Positions 33,476 through 42,115 of a stretch of DNA of 64,000 bases are shown here, piece after piece; position 1 is the stretch's first letter, and every line of letters starts with the position of its first letter. Source of the stretch: a virus. The notes beneath the pieces were generated by a model. That model searched no databases. It saw nothing but the letters and a program-made list of their open reading frames with translations, and was not told where the DNA came from. The position numbers and the translations under genes were made by a program. The stretch spans positions 1 through 64,000 of IMG/VR virus record IMGVR_UViG_3300034158_000007; one strand, given 5' to 3'.

Positions 33476-33530
33476 CGGAGGAACATTCGTATCCTCCGCG
33501 ACGCTTCCACCGGTATGTTACTTTGGGTTT
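33476..33530 (-). promoter_or_regulatory. Candidate -1 ribosomal frameshift signal
   Basis: On the - strand the last codons of the PolB-like gene read AAC CCA AAG TAA. Both A-AAC-CCA (33530-33524) and C-CCA-AAG (33527-33521) satisfy X-XXY-YYZ, the latter directly before the stop. A 7-bp hairpin CGGAGGA / TCCTCCG with a 9-base loop lies 22 to 25 bases downstream (33498-33476), farther than usual. Confidence 0.5.
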
Positions 33531-35647
33531 TCTTTACTCAGCAAATAAGCTGCCAATACGTCATCGAGCTTAGGACCCTTGAGAACCTTCTGAGCGATCT
33601 CAATCACGTTAGTGCGGCAACCGGTTAGGTTTACGCCCAACTCACGCTTATGGTAGTCAGAGACCCCTTGTACGGCACTTGTCTCCATCACCGTGGTCTC
33701 ACGGGAGATGTTTAGGATCTGACTCACGTTCGGGTAAGTAGAAACGATGTCCAAGTCAGCTACGTGTGTCCAAATCAACGACTTGTAGTTCGGTAGATCC
33801 TTAACGCACTTAATCCCGTTAGGACCCGCCATGTAAGTTGGCAGTGTTACGATCCAACCATCATGACCTACTACGTATTGATCGAGATCATGAACCATCT
33901 GATCCGAGCTAGTTCCGATCACTGCTGGATCAGGACGAGACAGATACCAGAAGTGCATGTCATCACACAAACGTTTCGGGTTCGAGCTAAAGTTCTTGTA
34001 GTCCGAAGACTTAGAGAACAAGCTGATCGATGTACCCAAGTCGTTAATACGCTCATCGAGTTGTTCCAGTCGAATGCTGTCGATGATGTTGTAAAGACCG
34101 TAACGTACTTTGTGATGCTTCTGCATCTCAATGTGCCATTCGATACCATTCAGGTGGTCGGTTTCTTTGAACTTCAACTTACCAAAGTTAAGCTTCATGT
34201 TAACCAGATAACCCGGATGCACGTTAACGCCCCAGACGAGTTCCTCAGTAGGGACCCAAACTGGCTCACGTACTTCTAGGGAACGCATCACTGTGTTCTC
34301 TTCAAAGTCGTAAATGAAACTAACGGTATCATCGTCATCGAAGTCTTGAGGGGTATCGTTCTCTTCGTCTTCTTCCAGCTCCTCTTCTTCCTCTTCCTCA
34401 GCTTCTAAGGATTCTTCAACCGAGGTAGTGGTTACAACGTCATCAGCAGGGTTACTAAAGCTCCAGTAAGGATAACTACCCGAACGGTCTGCGATCGCCT
34501 TGTTACAGGTCTTCATGAACGCATTGAAGTCAGCTTCTGTTTTAATCTCAGCTTCTTCATCAACCGAGAGTTCTTTACGCAGGATTGCATCCAACGCATA
34601 GCTTGGTTCTTTACCTTTAGCCAGACGGGTAACACGGTAAGTCGACATGGAGTCAATGCACTGGAACGAGGCTGGTGCTGTAACCCAGTGCCATTGGTCT
34701 TCTGGACCCTTAGACTTAGTTACGCCCGAAGCCGTTACCGACATAGCTTGGTCTTGACGATAGTGGAACTTACGGTACTGACGAGGAATGCTAGGATCAC
34801 TGAATACATCAGCTGGATTAATGCCGTAGTGTTCCAAGCATGCGAGGATTTTGGACATGTCGAAGTCCATGTTCCAGAAAGCAAAGAAGTCAGGCTTCCA
34901 CTCGTGCAGTTTACGCAAGCATTGAATAACGATATCCGCTGGAGTGTTAACAACCTCAACTTGAATGTTCAGGTTACGTGCTTTCTTCAAAGCTACCAGC
35001 TCAGGGATACGTTCCAGTTCATCCAGAGTCTCTTGTACCGGATCAGCTATATCACTCACCCAGTGTTTCAGATAAGCGAGGTATACGTGTTCTTTGTACG
35101 TAACGGACATACAGATAATCTGCCCGTCGTTCTCGGACTCATACACGTTTGTTTCGATGTCACCGCCTGCTACCGTGTTACGGCTAATCAGGTTTGGGTA
35201 AGCTTCACGATAGTCGTTCTTTAAGCAGCATACCGACGATACGTCAGCACCATACAGGTAAGGACTTCGAGCGAGTTGTTTAAGCCTTGGGTTTGGCCCT
35301 TGGCTATAATCGTTCAGTGCTCGTGCAATGGCTCGAGTCAACTTAGCTTGTGTGGTCTTGAACTGCTTAAGCTTGGACTTAAGCATGTAGTCTTTCTTTT
35401 CTTTGTACGGTCGTAGGTGTTCTGCTTTCTGTACAGCTGGATCAATCCAGAATGGACGAAGGTAGTTCTCTTCAAGCTTGATGACTGGGATACGTCGTTT
35501 GTCCTTTAAGTGGACAACCTCCTTAACGACGTGAATGTCATTGCTCCCACCAATCTCTGTTACGTGTGTAATGTGTTTGGCTTCAATGCCTACTACATCG
35601 TCCTTCGTGAAGTTATGCTCTTTAGCAAGTTTGATCAAATGATCCAT
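33518..35647 (-). CDS. Family B DNA polymerase-like protein: 3'-5' exonuclease domain plus palm motif A
   Basis: 709 residues. Exonuclease motif I GGDIETN (D163, E165), motif II FWNMDFD (N259, D263), and an Exo III-like region before the end. ADLDIVSTYPNVSQILNISR (D631) matches PolB palm motif A (T4 DLTSLYPSIIRQVNIS). The protein ends about 70 residues after motif A, and motifs B (K-x3-N-x2-Y-G) and C (D-T-D) were not found. The rest of the polymerase must be encoded elsewhere or has diverged. A very acidic insert (EAEEEEEEELEEDEEN) lies about residues 413-432. First gene of the - strand cluster, divergent from the metallopeptidase gene. Confidence 0.82.
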   Translation of the reverse strand: MDHLIKLAKEHNFTKDDVVGIEAKHITHVTEIGGSNDIHVVKEVVHLKDKRRIPVIKLEENYLRPFWIDPAVQKAEHLRPYKEKKDYMLKSKLKQFKTTQAKLTRAIARALNDYSQGPNPRLKQLARSPYLYGADVSSVCCLKNDYREAYPNLISRNTVAGGDIETNVYESENDGQIICMSVTYKEHVYLAYLKHWVSDIADPVQETLDELERIPELVALKKARNLNIQVEVVNTPADIVIQCLRKLHEWKPDFFAFWNMDFDMSKILACLEHYGINPADVFSDPSIPRQYRKFHYRQDQAMSVTASGVTKSKGPEDQWHWVTAPASFQCIDSMSTYRVTRLAKGKEPSYALDAILRKELSVDEEAEIKTEADFNAFMKTCNKAIADRSGSYPYWSFSNPADDVVTTTSVEESLEAEEEEEEELEEDEENDTPQDFDDDDTVSFIYDFEENTVMRSLEVREPVWVPTEELVWGVNVHPGYLVNMKLNFGKLKFKETDHLNGIEWHIEMQKHHKVRYGLYNIIDSIRLEQLDERINDLGTSISLFSKSSDYKNFSSNPKRLCDDMHFWYLSRPDPAVIGTSSDQMVHDLDQYVVGHDGWIVTLPTYMAGPNGIKCVKDLPNYKSLIWTHVADLDIVSTYPNVSQILNISRETTVMETSAVQGVSDYHKRELGVNLTGCRTNVIEIAQKVLKGPKLDDVLAAYLLSKENPK

Positions 35648-35866
35648 TGCAGTGCCCCAATGAAGTTATAGAACTGTATACAGTAGGTCTGGTGAGTTTA
35701 TTCATACGGGGTATGAAGATAAGAGCAGAAGGCTATTAAGCTAATCGCTTAATATATTTTAAAAATAAAAGCCCCCCTCCTTTGATCTTAGTGTAGTGAT
35801 ACATTAGATAAGGCATGGAAAGTATTCTTTAACACAATCTTTATGATTACTCTTAAGGAAAGCATC
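35648..35866. promoter_or_regulatory. Divergent intergenic region with several inverted repeats
   Basis: About 220 bases between the PolB-like (-) and metallopeptidase (+) genes. It holds ACTGTATACAGT (35673-35684), TTCATAC-GGG-GTATGAA (35701-35717; a TATG on each strand) and ATTAAGC-TAATC-GCTTAAT (35735-35753), followed by an A/T-rich stretch. The symmetric TATG element could act as a two-way late promoter core. No early box was seen. Confidence 0.45.
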
Positions 35867-37129
35867 ATGTCCAACCTAACTATTTCCAATGAACTCTTAA
35901 TGGTAGGAGCTAAGTCTGAACTTGGACCTATTACTAAGAAGTGGATTGAAGACTACATAAAGGTCAGCGTAGATAACGCTGATCCTAATCACCCTAAGTT
36001 CAAAGAGCTATGCGCTCAATACATCAAGGACGTTAAACGCGTACTAGGTGTGAACATTGCAATAGAGATCTATGACATCCCTGATCTCATCATGGGTGTA
36101 CGTAGTCAGGTGACTTGGTTTGGACATCAAGGCACCAGGTGGTACAGAGACAAGAATTTAAAGATTGTATCAGAAGATTCAGTTTCCCTAAAGAAACTGA
36201 TTCAAGTAGACCTTAAGACCGGTAAGGTTACAGGTAGCTTGGCTAACGATCTCACGTACACCATGATCTTATCCCACCAGATGCTTAATGGATTCGGAGG
36301 ATTTACTGTTAAAGAAAATACAGCTAGTCTTCTCCATGAGTATGGCCACATCATCAATGGCTTCATGTACCTCGGTGACTATGTTTGGCTTAACTACTAT
36401 CTAACGGAAGGCATTGAAGTAATGCTGGGTCGTAAGAAAGACCGTGTGGAACTAGAACTCTACAATGACCGATGGTTACGTGAGAACGTACCTGCGGATG
36501 AGTACGAGAACTTCCAGGCTAACAAGACAGAAGAAAACGCTAAGCGTGTTATCTTGAGTGTGGCTAAGAAGCTACCTCGTCATCACCTGACGGAGAACGA
36601 GATCACAGCTAAACGACGTGAAGAACAAACAGCTGACATGTTCGCTACCCGTCTGGGTTACGGTCGTGATCTAGCTACAGCTTTGCACAAGCTGAATAAG
36701 TACCATGAAGAACCTTCCCTAGTGGGATCGTTCTGGTTTGGCGAGATGGCTAAGGTGTTCGTAACACTATTGTTCCTCCCATTCGCAGTTATTGGTTTGA
36801 TGGTATACGATCCAGCCGGTGGGGACGCCTACACTCAGGATGGTCGGTACGATGATCCAATGGATCGACTCGTTAAGATTCGACGTGACCTAGTTGCGCA
36901 ATTGAAACGACCTGGACCACTTAACAAACAAGGTTTAGTTGATGACATCGACGCTATTGACTCGATGATCAAAGAGTACTCAACCAACAGTTCCACGTTC
37001 GACGGTATCATCAACTTCTTCCGACCTGGTGTCCGCAAGATGCGGCAGAATACTAAGGTAGAAGATGATTTAGAATCACTCATGAATAACGACCTGTTCC
37101 TACAGGCTCATAAACTCAGCAAACTGTAA
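35867..37129 (+). CDS. HExxH zinc metallopeptidase with membrane segment
   Basis: 420 residues from ATG 35867 (TTAAGGAAAGC upstream; an earlier in-frame ATG at 35843 has a poorer site). Zinc-binding HEYGH at 157-161, and a glutamate-rich EEQTADMFATRLGYG at about 252-266 as in M48/M78-type peptidases, where the third ligand is a downstream Glu. A hydrophobic stretch VFVTLLFLPFAVIGLMVYDP (about 299-318) would anchor it in the membrane. It might process phage or host membrane proteins; the morphogenetic protease of phiKZ (gp175) is a serine-type enzyme and is a different protein. Confidence 0.75.
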   Translation: MSNLTISNELLMVGAKSELGPITKKWIEDYIKVSVDNADPNHPKFKELCAQYIKDVKRVLGVNIAIEIYDIPDLIMGVRSQVTWFGHQGTRWYRDKNLKIVSEDSVSLKKLIQVDLKTGKVTGSLANDLTYTMILSHQMLNGFGGFTVKENTASLLHEYGHIINGFMYLGDYVWLNYYLTEGIEVMLGRKKDRVELELYNDRWLRENVPADEYENFQANKTEENAKRVILSVAKKLPRHHLTENEITAKRREEQTADMFATRLGYGRDLATALHKLNKYHEEPSLVGSFWFGEMAKVFVTLLFLPFAVIGLMVYDPAGGDAYTQDGRYDDPMDRLVKIRRDLVAQLKRPGPLNKQGLVDDIDAIDSMIKEYSTNSSTFDGIINFFRPGVRKMRQNTKVEDDLESLMNNDLFLQAHKLSKL

Positions 37130-37140
37130 AGGTAAACCCA

Positions 37141-37581
37141 ATGCGCATTGGTTATGAAATCACGCAATATCTGAAAGAAATTAAAACCAACGATGGCAAC
37201 GAGCGCACACTGCGCGCCATGATGGTGGCTAACGCCCTAGGTTATCACTTCCCTATCGACCCGACTAAGGGTGCTATCGATAATGCTGAAGACCATATGG
37301 CAGATGCACGTAAGGTAGTTGGTCAAATCAATGAGAACATCTCGTTGGATTCCCGACTGACCCTCGAACTCTTTAAGCAGGTAATGGCTATTCGTTACGA
37401 ACTGTTGACTGGTTGTGTATGCCCTTCGATTATCGAAGCCGCTATGCGTAGCCATACCGCAGACGTACATCAGACCACAGCCGAACACGCCACCGCACTG
37501 TCGCTCGTATCGAACCTTGAGTTCATGAAAGCACAGAACGGTATCCAGAGCGTACTGCGTTCTTTGAACACAGCTGAGTAA
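37141..37581 (+). CDS. Hypothetical helical protein, 146 aa
   Basis: Starts 11 bases after the metallopeptidase with AAAGGTAAACCC in front. Predicted all-helical, soluble; TGCVCPS (about residues 98-104) holds two cysteines. Probably co-transcribed with its neighbours. Function unknown. Confidence 0.75.
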   Translation: MRIGYEITQYLKEIKTNDGNERTLRAMMVANALGYHFPIDPTKGAIDNAEDHMADARKVVGQINENISLDSRLTLELFKQVMAIRYELLTGCVCPSIIEAAMRSHTADVHQTTAEHATALSLVSNLEFMKAQNGIQSVLRSLNTAE

Positions 37582-37592
37582 AGGTAAAGGCT

Positions 37593-37898
37593 ATGGAAAA
37601 CGGTGATGAACCCATTCGACATCCCCGCATCACAAAAGCCTTCGCCAAAGCTTTGATCGTGAAAGAGAAGATAATCATCGACACTGAAATGCAGGTGGTT
37701 ATTTGTATCGTCAAACTAAAGAACGGGCACAGGTTAATAGACCATGCTATCGTAGCTAATCGCGGTACGTTTGATCCAGCCCGTGGGACTGTGATTGCTA
37801 AGGCTAAGGTCATCGAACAGATTATGTCTGCCGAGATGTACCAATTACGTACCAAGCTACATGAACAAAAACTTAAGGAGGTCGGCGATGCTGACTGA
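37593..37898 (+). CDS. Gp49/gp66-like phage protein (N4 Gp49 / Sf6 gene 66 family)
   Basis: 101 residues. The sequence from ITKAFAKALIVKEKII through VICIVKLKNGHRLIDHAIVA, RGTFDPARGTVIAKAKVIEQ and the final MYQLRTKLHEQKL matches the family pattern in which a small beta domain (x-x-V-C-V-L-x-L-x-N-G) is followed by F-D-x-x-x-G-x-x-x-A and a helix. The family is widespread in phages and its biochemical role is not known. Overlaps the next gene by 11 bases, whose AAGGAGG site lies in its end. Confidence 0.75.
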   Translation: MENGDEPIRHPRITKAFAKALIVKEKIIIDTEMQVVICIVKLKNGHRLIDHAIVANRGTFDPARGTVIAKAKVIEQIMSAEMYQLRTKLHEQKLKEVGDAD

Positions 37899-39135
37899 AA
37901 CAGAAATTCTGGACACACAGGTTCAGACCCTAGATGAAGCGATGGACAAGCTGGCAGCTCATGATGAGAACCCAGTAACCGAGAACGTCGTCAGTGATCA
38001 GGGTGTTGCTCAGGCTGTACAGATCACCATGGAATGCCTCCGGGCTACCGTTGATCTTTATCACACGATCTCTCAGGAAGGCGTCTCAGCTGATGACGTC
38101 CGTGCGTTGCGTCATATCCGCGAACGTATGGCTCCGTTCATGACCTTGCAACATGCACCTGCTCTGGAAAACTACGAAGGTATGTTTACTCCGGGTCGGT
38201 CCATGATCAACCAAGTTGTTTCTCAGGAAGCTACTCTGGCTGAAGTAGGTATCACGTTGAAGGAATGGTTCTTTAAGTTCATCGACTTCGTCATCCGTTT
38301 GGTTGACTGGTGTCGTGGTGCTTGGAACTCTGAGACCGCTATTAACCTACGCCTGCGTCAGATCGACCATAACCTGCAATCGATGTTTAACGCATTCGAT
38401 ATCGTTTATAAGCGTGCAGCTTCGGTTAGCCGTGACTTCAATGGTGAGTTGGAGGCTATCTGGTCTCAAGCTCTTAAAGATCCTAAGCTTACCCGTAGCC
38501 CTGCTATGCTCTATGCTTTTGGTCAGACTGAGAATGCTGGTGTTTATAAAGACGCTAGTAATGAAGCATCAGATGCCTACCGTTGGATCATCATGGATAT
38601 CGCCGGACTCAAGCAACGTCTTGAGAAAGATGAACCTATGAACCTGGGTCATGACTACGCCGAACAAGTAAACGATGCAGCCTACCAACTGGAAGCTTTG
38701 AACGTAGCTGACGCTAAAGTCGACTACCTTGAGAAGCACCTGGGTAAAGACTACTGGCGTAGACCTAAGACACTGTTGGCGCGTAAACCCATTCTGCCTT
38801 CTGAGCAGATTGCACAGGTTCAAGATATCGCTAAGCGTCTTCGTGACATCCGCCGTAACGCTAACTTCGCTGACCTGAAAGATACCGATGCCCTGACTCG
38901 TGCTGTTGATAACATCACTGGTACTATGCAAGGCTTGGAACGTATCATCACCATCAAGCAAACGCTGTTTACAGACTTCTACAAAGCTTCCGCTACAATG
39001 GCTAACTTCTACATCCGTGGCCATGACCTGATGCTTCAAGAGATCCTGAAACATGACAACGCTGATTCCGCTAAGATCTTCTCCGACAAGATGTCTAAGT
39101 CGTGGGAAGACATCTGTGTGAAGATGGGTATTTAA
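37888..39135 (+). CDS. Internal-head (inner body) type protein, 415 aa
   Basis: ATG 37888 with AAGGAGG upstream. The N-terminal 111 residues are acidic and end in VVSQE (112-114 = S-Q-E), the phiKZ prohead protease type cleavage motif; an amphipathic stretch LKEWFFKFIDFVIRLVDW follows, then a long helical domain. The same plan (acidic propeptide, S/G-x-E, hydrophobic amphipathic helix, helical rest) is found in the products at 47223, 49162, 50352, 51723 and 52870. In phiKZ such proteins fill the capsid inner body. Function as an inner-body component is inferred. Confidence 0.65.
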   Translation: MLTETEILDTQVQTLDEAMDKLAAHDENPVTENVVSDQGVAQAVQITMECLRATVDLYHTISQEGVSADDVRALRHIRERMAPFMTLQHAPALENYEGMFTPGRSMINQVVSQEATLAEVGITLKEWFFKFIDFVIRLVDWCRGAWNSETAINLRLRQIDHNLQSMFNAFDIVYKRAASVSRDFNGELEAIWSQALKDPKLTRSPAMLYAFGQTENAGVYKDASNEASDAYRWIIMDIAGLKQRLEKDEPMNLGHDYAEQVNDAAYQLEALNVADAKVDYLEKHLGKDYWRRPKTLLARKPILPSEQIAQVQDIAKRLRDIRRNANFADLKDTDALTRAVDNITGTMQGLERIITIKQTLFTDFYKASATMANFYIRGHDLMLQEILKHDNADSAKIFSDKMSKSWEDICVKMGI

Positions 39136-39137
39136 CA

Positions 39138-39172
39138 GCATAAAGCCCCTACCAATCGGTAGGGGCAATATG
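39138..39172. terminator. Bidirectional terminator at convergent genes
   Basis: GCATAAA-GCCCCTACC-AATC-GGTAGGGGC-AATATG, a perfect 9-bp stem with CATA and TATG flanks, between the convergent ends 39135 and 39178. Confidence 0.8.
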
Positions 39173-39177
39173 TCGTC

Positions 39178-42102
39178 TTAGATCGGTTCGAGTGTATGAC
39201 GCAACCAGTTGAAGACAATGTCATCCTCAATGGTTAGTTCTTGGTTCGGCAACACAGTAAGCTTCTTACGTACTGCCAAACGTACTGCCTCATCCTCTAC
39301 CGTGATGATAGCGAAGTTATTCGTGCCACCCAGACCAAAGGTCTCGATTGCCATTACATCACCCCCAGATGTCTCTGTGAGCTTTGTCAGGATATCGGAC
39401 ATGCTGATCGTACTGCGTTGTAGGTGGTCGTTGATAACCGACTTGGCATTAGCCAGCAGACTAGGTCGAATGGTCGGGTTGGTATAACCAGACTTATTCA
39501 GGTAGAAGCTAACAGTAAACGACTGATCCACAGGGATCGTTATTTGCTGACCCTCACGGATAGAAGCCACGGTATCACCATAGGTCGTAGTCGGGAAGAG
39601 GAACAACTCAGCCTCAGACAACAACTTGGCATCCAATGCAGCGATGTCGTTCTTAATCCAGTTAACGATTTCCATAGGGATCTCTTTGGCGTAAGCCGCT
39701 GCATCCCGTTCGTTAGCGTAATAGAACAAACCATCAACCATGAACAACGTAGTCTCATACATCAACTTACGGGGTGAGAGCAGAATAGGTTTACCATCTG
39801 CATCCAACATTGGATCACCTATGCGGTGAGCCATCACGGGATTACCCTGTTCGTCCAATACCGGATCACCAGCTCGATGCAATACTTGGTAATCCAAAGT
39901 ACCATCAGGCTTAACCACGATAATGATGTCGCCATTCGCATCGGTCGCATAGACGGTCTGCAAGTAATAGGCGGGGATGTTATGGTCGTACTTCTTATAG
40001 CTCTCAGAACTCAACACAGGACGGCTACGGCGCCACAGACGAGTCAGGTCGTAACCCAAGGTCGTAACCAAACGATCACGGTTAACGGTCATGAACAAAG
40101 CAGGTAGCAGATGGACCTGTACTTGCTCATCCAGCTCGTTAGGTTGGTAACCCGGTGTGATGGAGTTAACCACACAGATCGTTACGTCGAAGTTAGCTTG
40201 CAACGGAACGTAGTAGTTGTTCTGTGCATTACTGAACATCGTCATGTTGGTTGTACGCAGTTCATTATTGGCGGCGATGTCGTAGTTCGTCTCGATCTTA
40301 AACTGATACGTACGTTCACGCTCGGTCTTAGTAAACAGCGTGCCGTTCACAGAGGCCCAACGTTTCTCACCAGTTGGCTGATAACCGATTTGCAGAACGA
40401 TCTGACTGTCTTCCAGTTTACGGAAAGCTTCTGATTGTTCCAACGTCACAGTAATCACGTAACCCTTTTCGTCACGAGTGATGTTGTAATCACCGACAGC
40501 AACCTGCAAGTTAGCGGTATCGTTCTCACCCACAAAGATCTTCTGGGTAATGCTTGGGTTATCCAAGTAGTACGGGCGCATATCGAAGTTGTTATTGGTG
40601 GCATCCAACACGTTGTGAAATGGCGAGTAAACATAACGACTACCATTCATCTCACGAGCACGTTGTTCAGCACCCATTTCGTCAAGGCGCGCGATAGCGG
40701 CATCAGTCAAGGTGTTGACTTTACCATTACCGAAGCTATAAAGCATCGACGGCATGAGAGTCATGCGACTACCGTTGTCAGATACGTGCGCAGAGCCCGA
40801 GAGACTGTCCATGTTGAACGTAATCTCTGACATGGCCACACCTGCACCACTTACGACGTCTAGTGCCTTAGGACGGCTTAGGCGACGTGTAGCGAGGTAC
40901 TCAAGGTTCGTGATGTTATCAACGTTAGTTACGAGTCCATAACCACGACGGTCAAGTTGAGCTTGCAACTGAACGTTAGTGATTGGTACCTGCATTGGAC
41001 CCAAGGTGTTGTTGATCACTTGGTCACGCAATGTCTCAAATGGCATCTTATCTGCACCACCGGTGATCCGTTCACGCGCCAGCACTTGGCAAGTCGTTAG
41101 GGTATCGAGCGGAGCGGTGAAAGTACGGTCATCATCGATCGAGTTGAACTTAACGCTAAACTCAGTATCTTTAACGGTACCCAGATCCATATCCAAAATA
41201 CCTTGGGTGGTATAGATATCGATCCGAACGCTACCGGTAGCCAACCCGGTTGTAACGTAGATGGTTGGGATACTTACCTTGAGTCGATTACCCACCACCT
41301 TAAACACAACCGTTAGATCAGCCGGGTTATACATCAAAGCTGAGTGTGTGGTCGTGACTTCTTTCCAAGTGGTTTCATCGTCTCGGGAGATAAACGCACG
41401 GGCGTAGAAGAACTGGTCGGTAAAGACGTATTCAGTCTGAAACAAAGCCTCTGGGTTCAGGATGTCAGAATAAGAGTTAACTTTAAACTGAAGCATCGGG
41501 ATAGTCATCATCATCAAACGACGACGTTGGTTATCACGCTTAGAAACCAGCATGTCCCATTTAACGATGTTAGTCGACAACTGTTGTACAGGGGATTCCT
41601 TGTCCAGTACGTATTCGAGCGTAATACCACCGTGACGCATTACGGTCAATTGAATCGGATACTGCATGGTGAACGCAAGGCTTGGAGTTTTGAACTCAGA
41701 CATGCGTGGGATAACCAAACGCTTAAGACCTTGGTCACCAAATGGGACAGCCTTAGATACGATCTCGTCGTAATCCAAAATCAGTAACCACGGGGTGGAA
41801 GCGGGCACAGCAAAACGATTCAGGTAATCGTCATCGGACATGTGCAGGTAAAGATCTTCTTGTGTCTGGGCTTGACGAGCATAAAGCTTACCCATCAGTG
41901 CTTCAACTTCAGAGATGTTAGCAGCCGTCTCCATGCTACCACATTCCATCAGATACACGAATGGCAGTGTGCCATCCGGGATGTCGTAGGTTGGGTTCCG
42001 ATCGTCGGGGTTAACTTGTGAATCCAACTCGTTCAACATCAGAGTTTGGATCAAAGCGGGGTTCCGTAGAACCTCGTAAAGATTGTCTTTAAAGCTGCTC
42101 AT
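39178..42102 (-). CDS. Large baseplate-like virion protein, 974 aa
   Basis: The C-terminal part has the pattern of gp6/J-type baseplate wedge proteins: PVDQSFTVSFYLNKSGYT, a helix-strand unit SLLANAKSVINDHLQRSTIS, then SDILTKLTETSGGDVMAIET. The middle is beta-rich. Residues near 745-780 contain a tandem duplication GDPVLDEQGNPV / GDPMLDADGKPI (17-residue spacing). The first 200 residues resemble no named fold. It is transcribed behind the 347-aa gene at 42116-43159 on the same strand. The call as baseplate wedge is moderate; 'large virion structural protein' is safer. Confidence 0.62.
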   Translation of the reverse strand: MSSFKDNLYEVLRNPALIQTLMLNELDSQVNPDDRNPTYDIPDGTLPFVYLMECGSMETAANISEVEALMGKLYARQAQTQEDLYLHMSDDDYLNRFAVPASTPWLLILDYDEIVSKAVPFGDQGLKRLVIPRMSEFKTPSLAFTMQYPIQLTVMRHGGITLEYVLDKESPVQQLSTNIVKWDMLVSKRDNQRRRLMMMTIPMLQFKVNSYSDILNPEALFQTEYVFTDQFFYARAFISRDDETTWKEVTTTHSALMYNPADLTVVFKVVGNRLKVSIPTIYVTTGLATGSVRIDIYTTQGILDMDLGTVKDTEFSVKFNSIDDDRTFTAPLDTLTTCQVLARERITGGADKMPFETLRDQVINNTLGPMQVPITNVQLQAQLDRRGYGLVTNVDNITNLEYLATRRLSRPKALDVVSGAGVAMSEITFNMDSLSGSAHVSDNGSRMTLMPSMLYSFGNGKVNTLTDAAIARLDEMGAEQRAREMNGSRYVYSPFHNVLDATNNNFDMRPYYLDNPSITQKIFVGENDTANLQVAVGDYNITRDEKGYVITVTLEQSEAFRKLEDSQIVLQIGYQPTGEKRWASVNGTLFTKTERERTYQFKIETNYDIAANNELRTTNMTMFSNAQNNYYVPLQANFDVTICVVNSITPGYQPNELDEQVQVHLLPALFMTVNRDRLVTTLGYDLTRLWRRSRPVLSSESYKKYDHNIPAYYLQTVYATDANGDIIIVVKPDGTLDYQVLHRAGDPVLDEQGNPVMAHRIGDPMLDADGKPILLSPRKLMYETTLFMVDGLFYYANERDAAAYAKEIPMEIVNWIKNDIAALDAKLLSEAELFLFPTTTYGDTVASIREGQQITIPVDQSFTVSFYLNKSGYTNPTIRPSLLANAKSVINDHLQRSTISMSDILTKLTETSGGDVMAIETFGLGGTNNFAIITVEDEAVRLAVRKKLTVLPNQELTIEDDIVFNWLRHTLEPI

Positions 42103-42115
42103 TGAAGTACCTATG

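Noticed and set aside
40111-40830. Pair of + strand frames over the baseplate-like gene
   Set aside because: Antisense shadows of a 974-aa frame with J-like C-terminal pattern; no ribosome sites.
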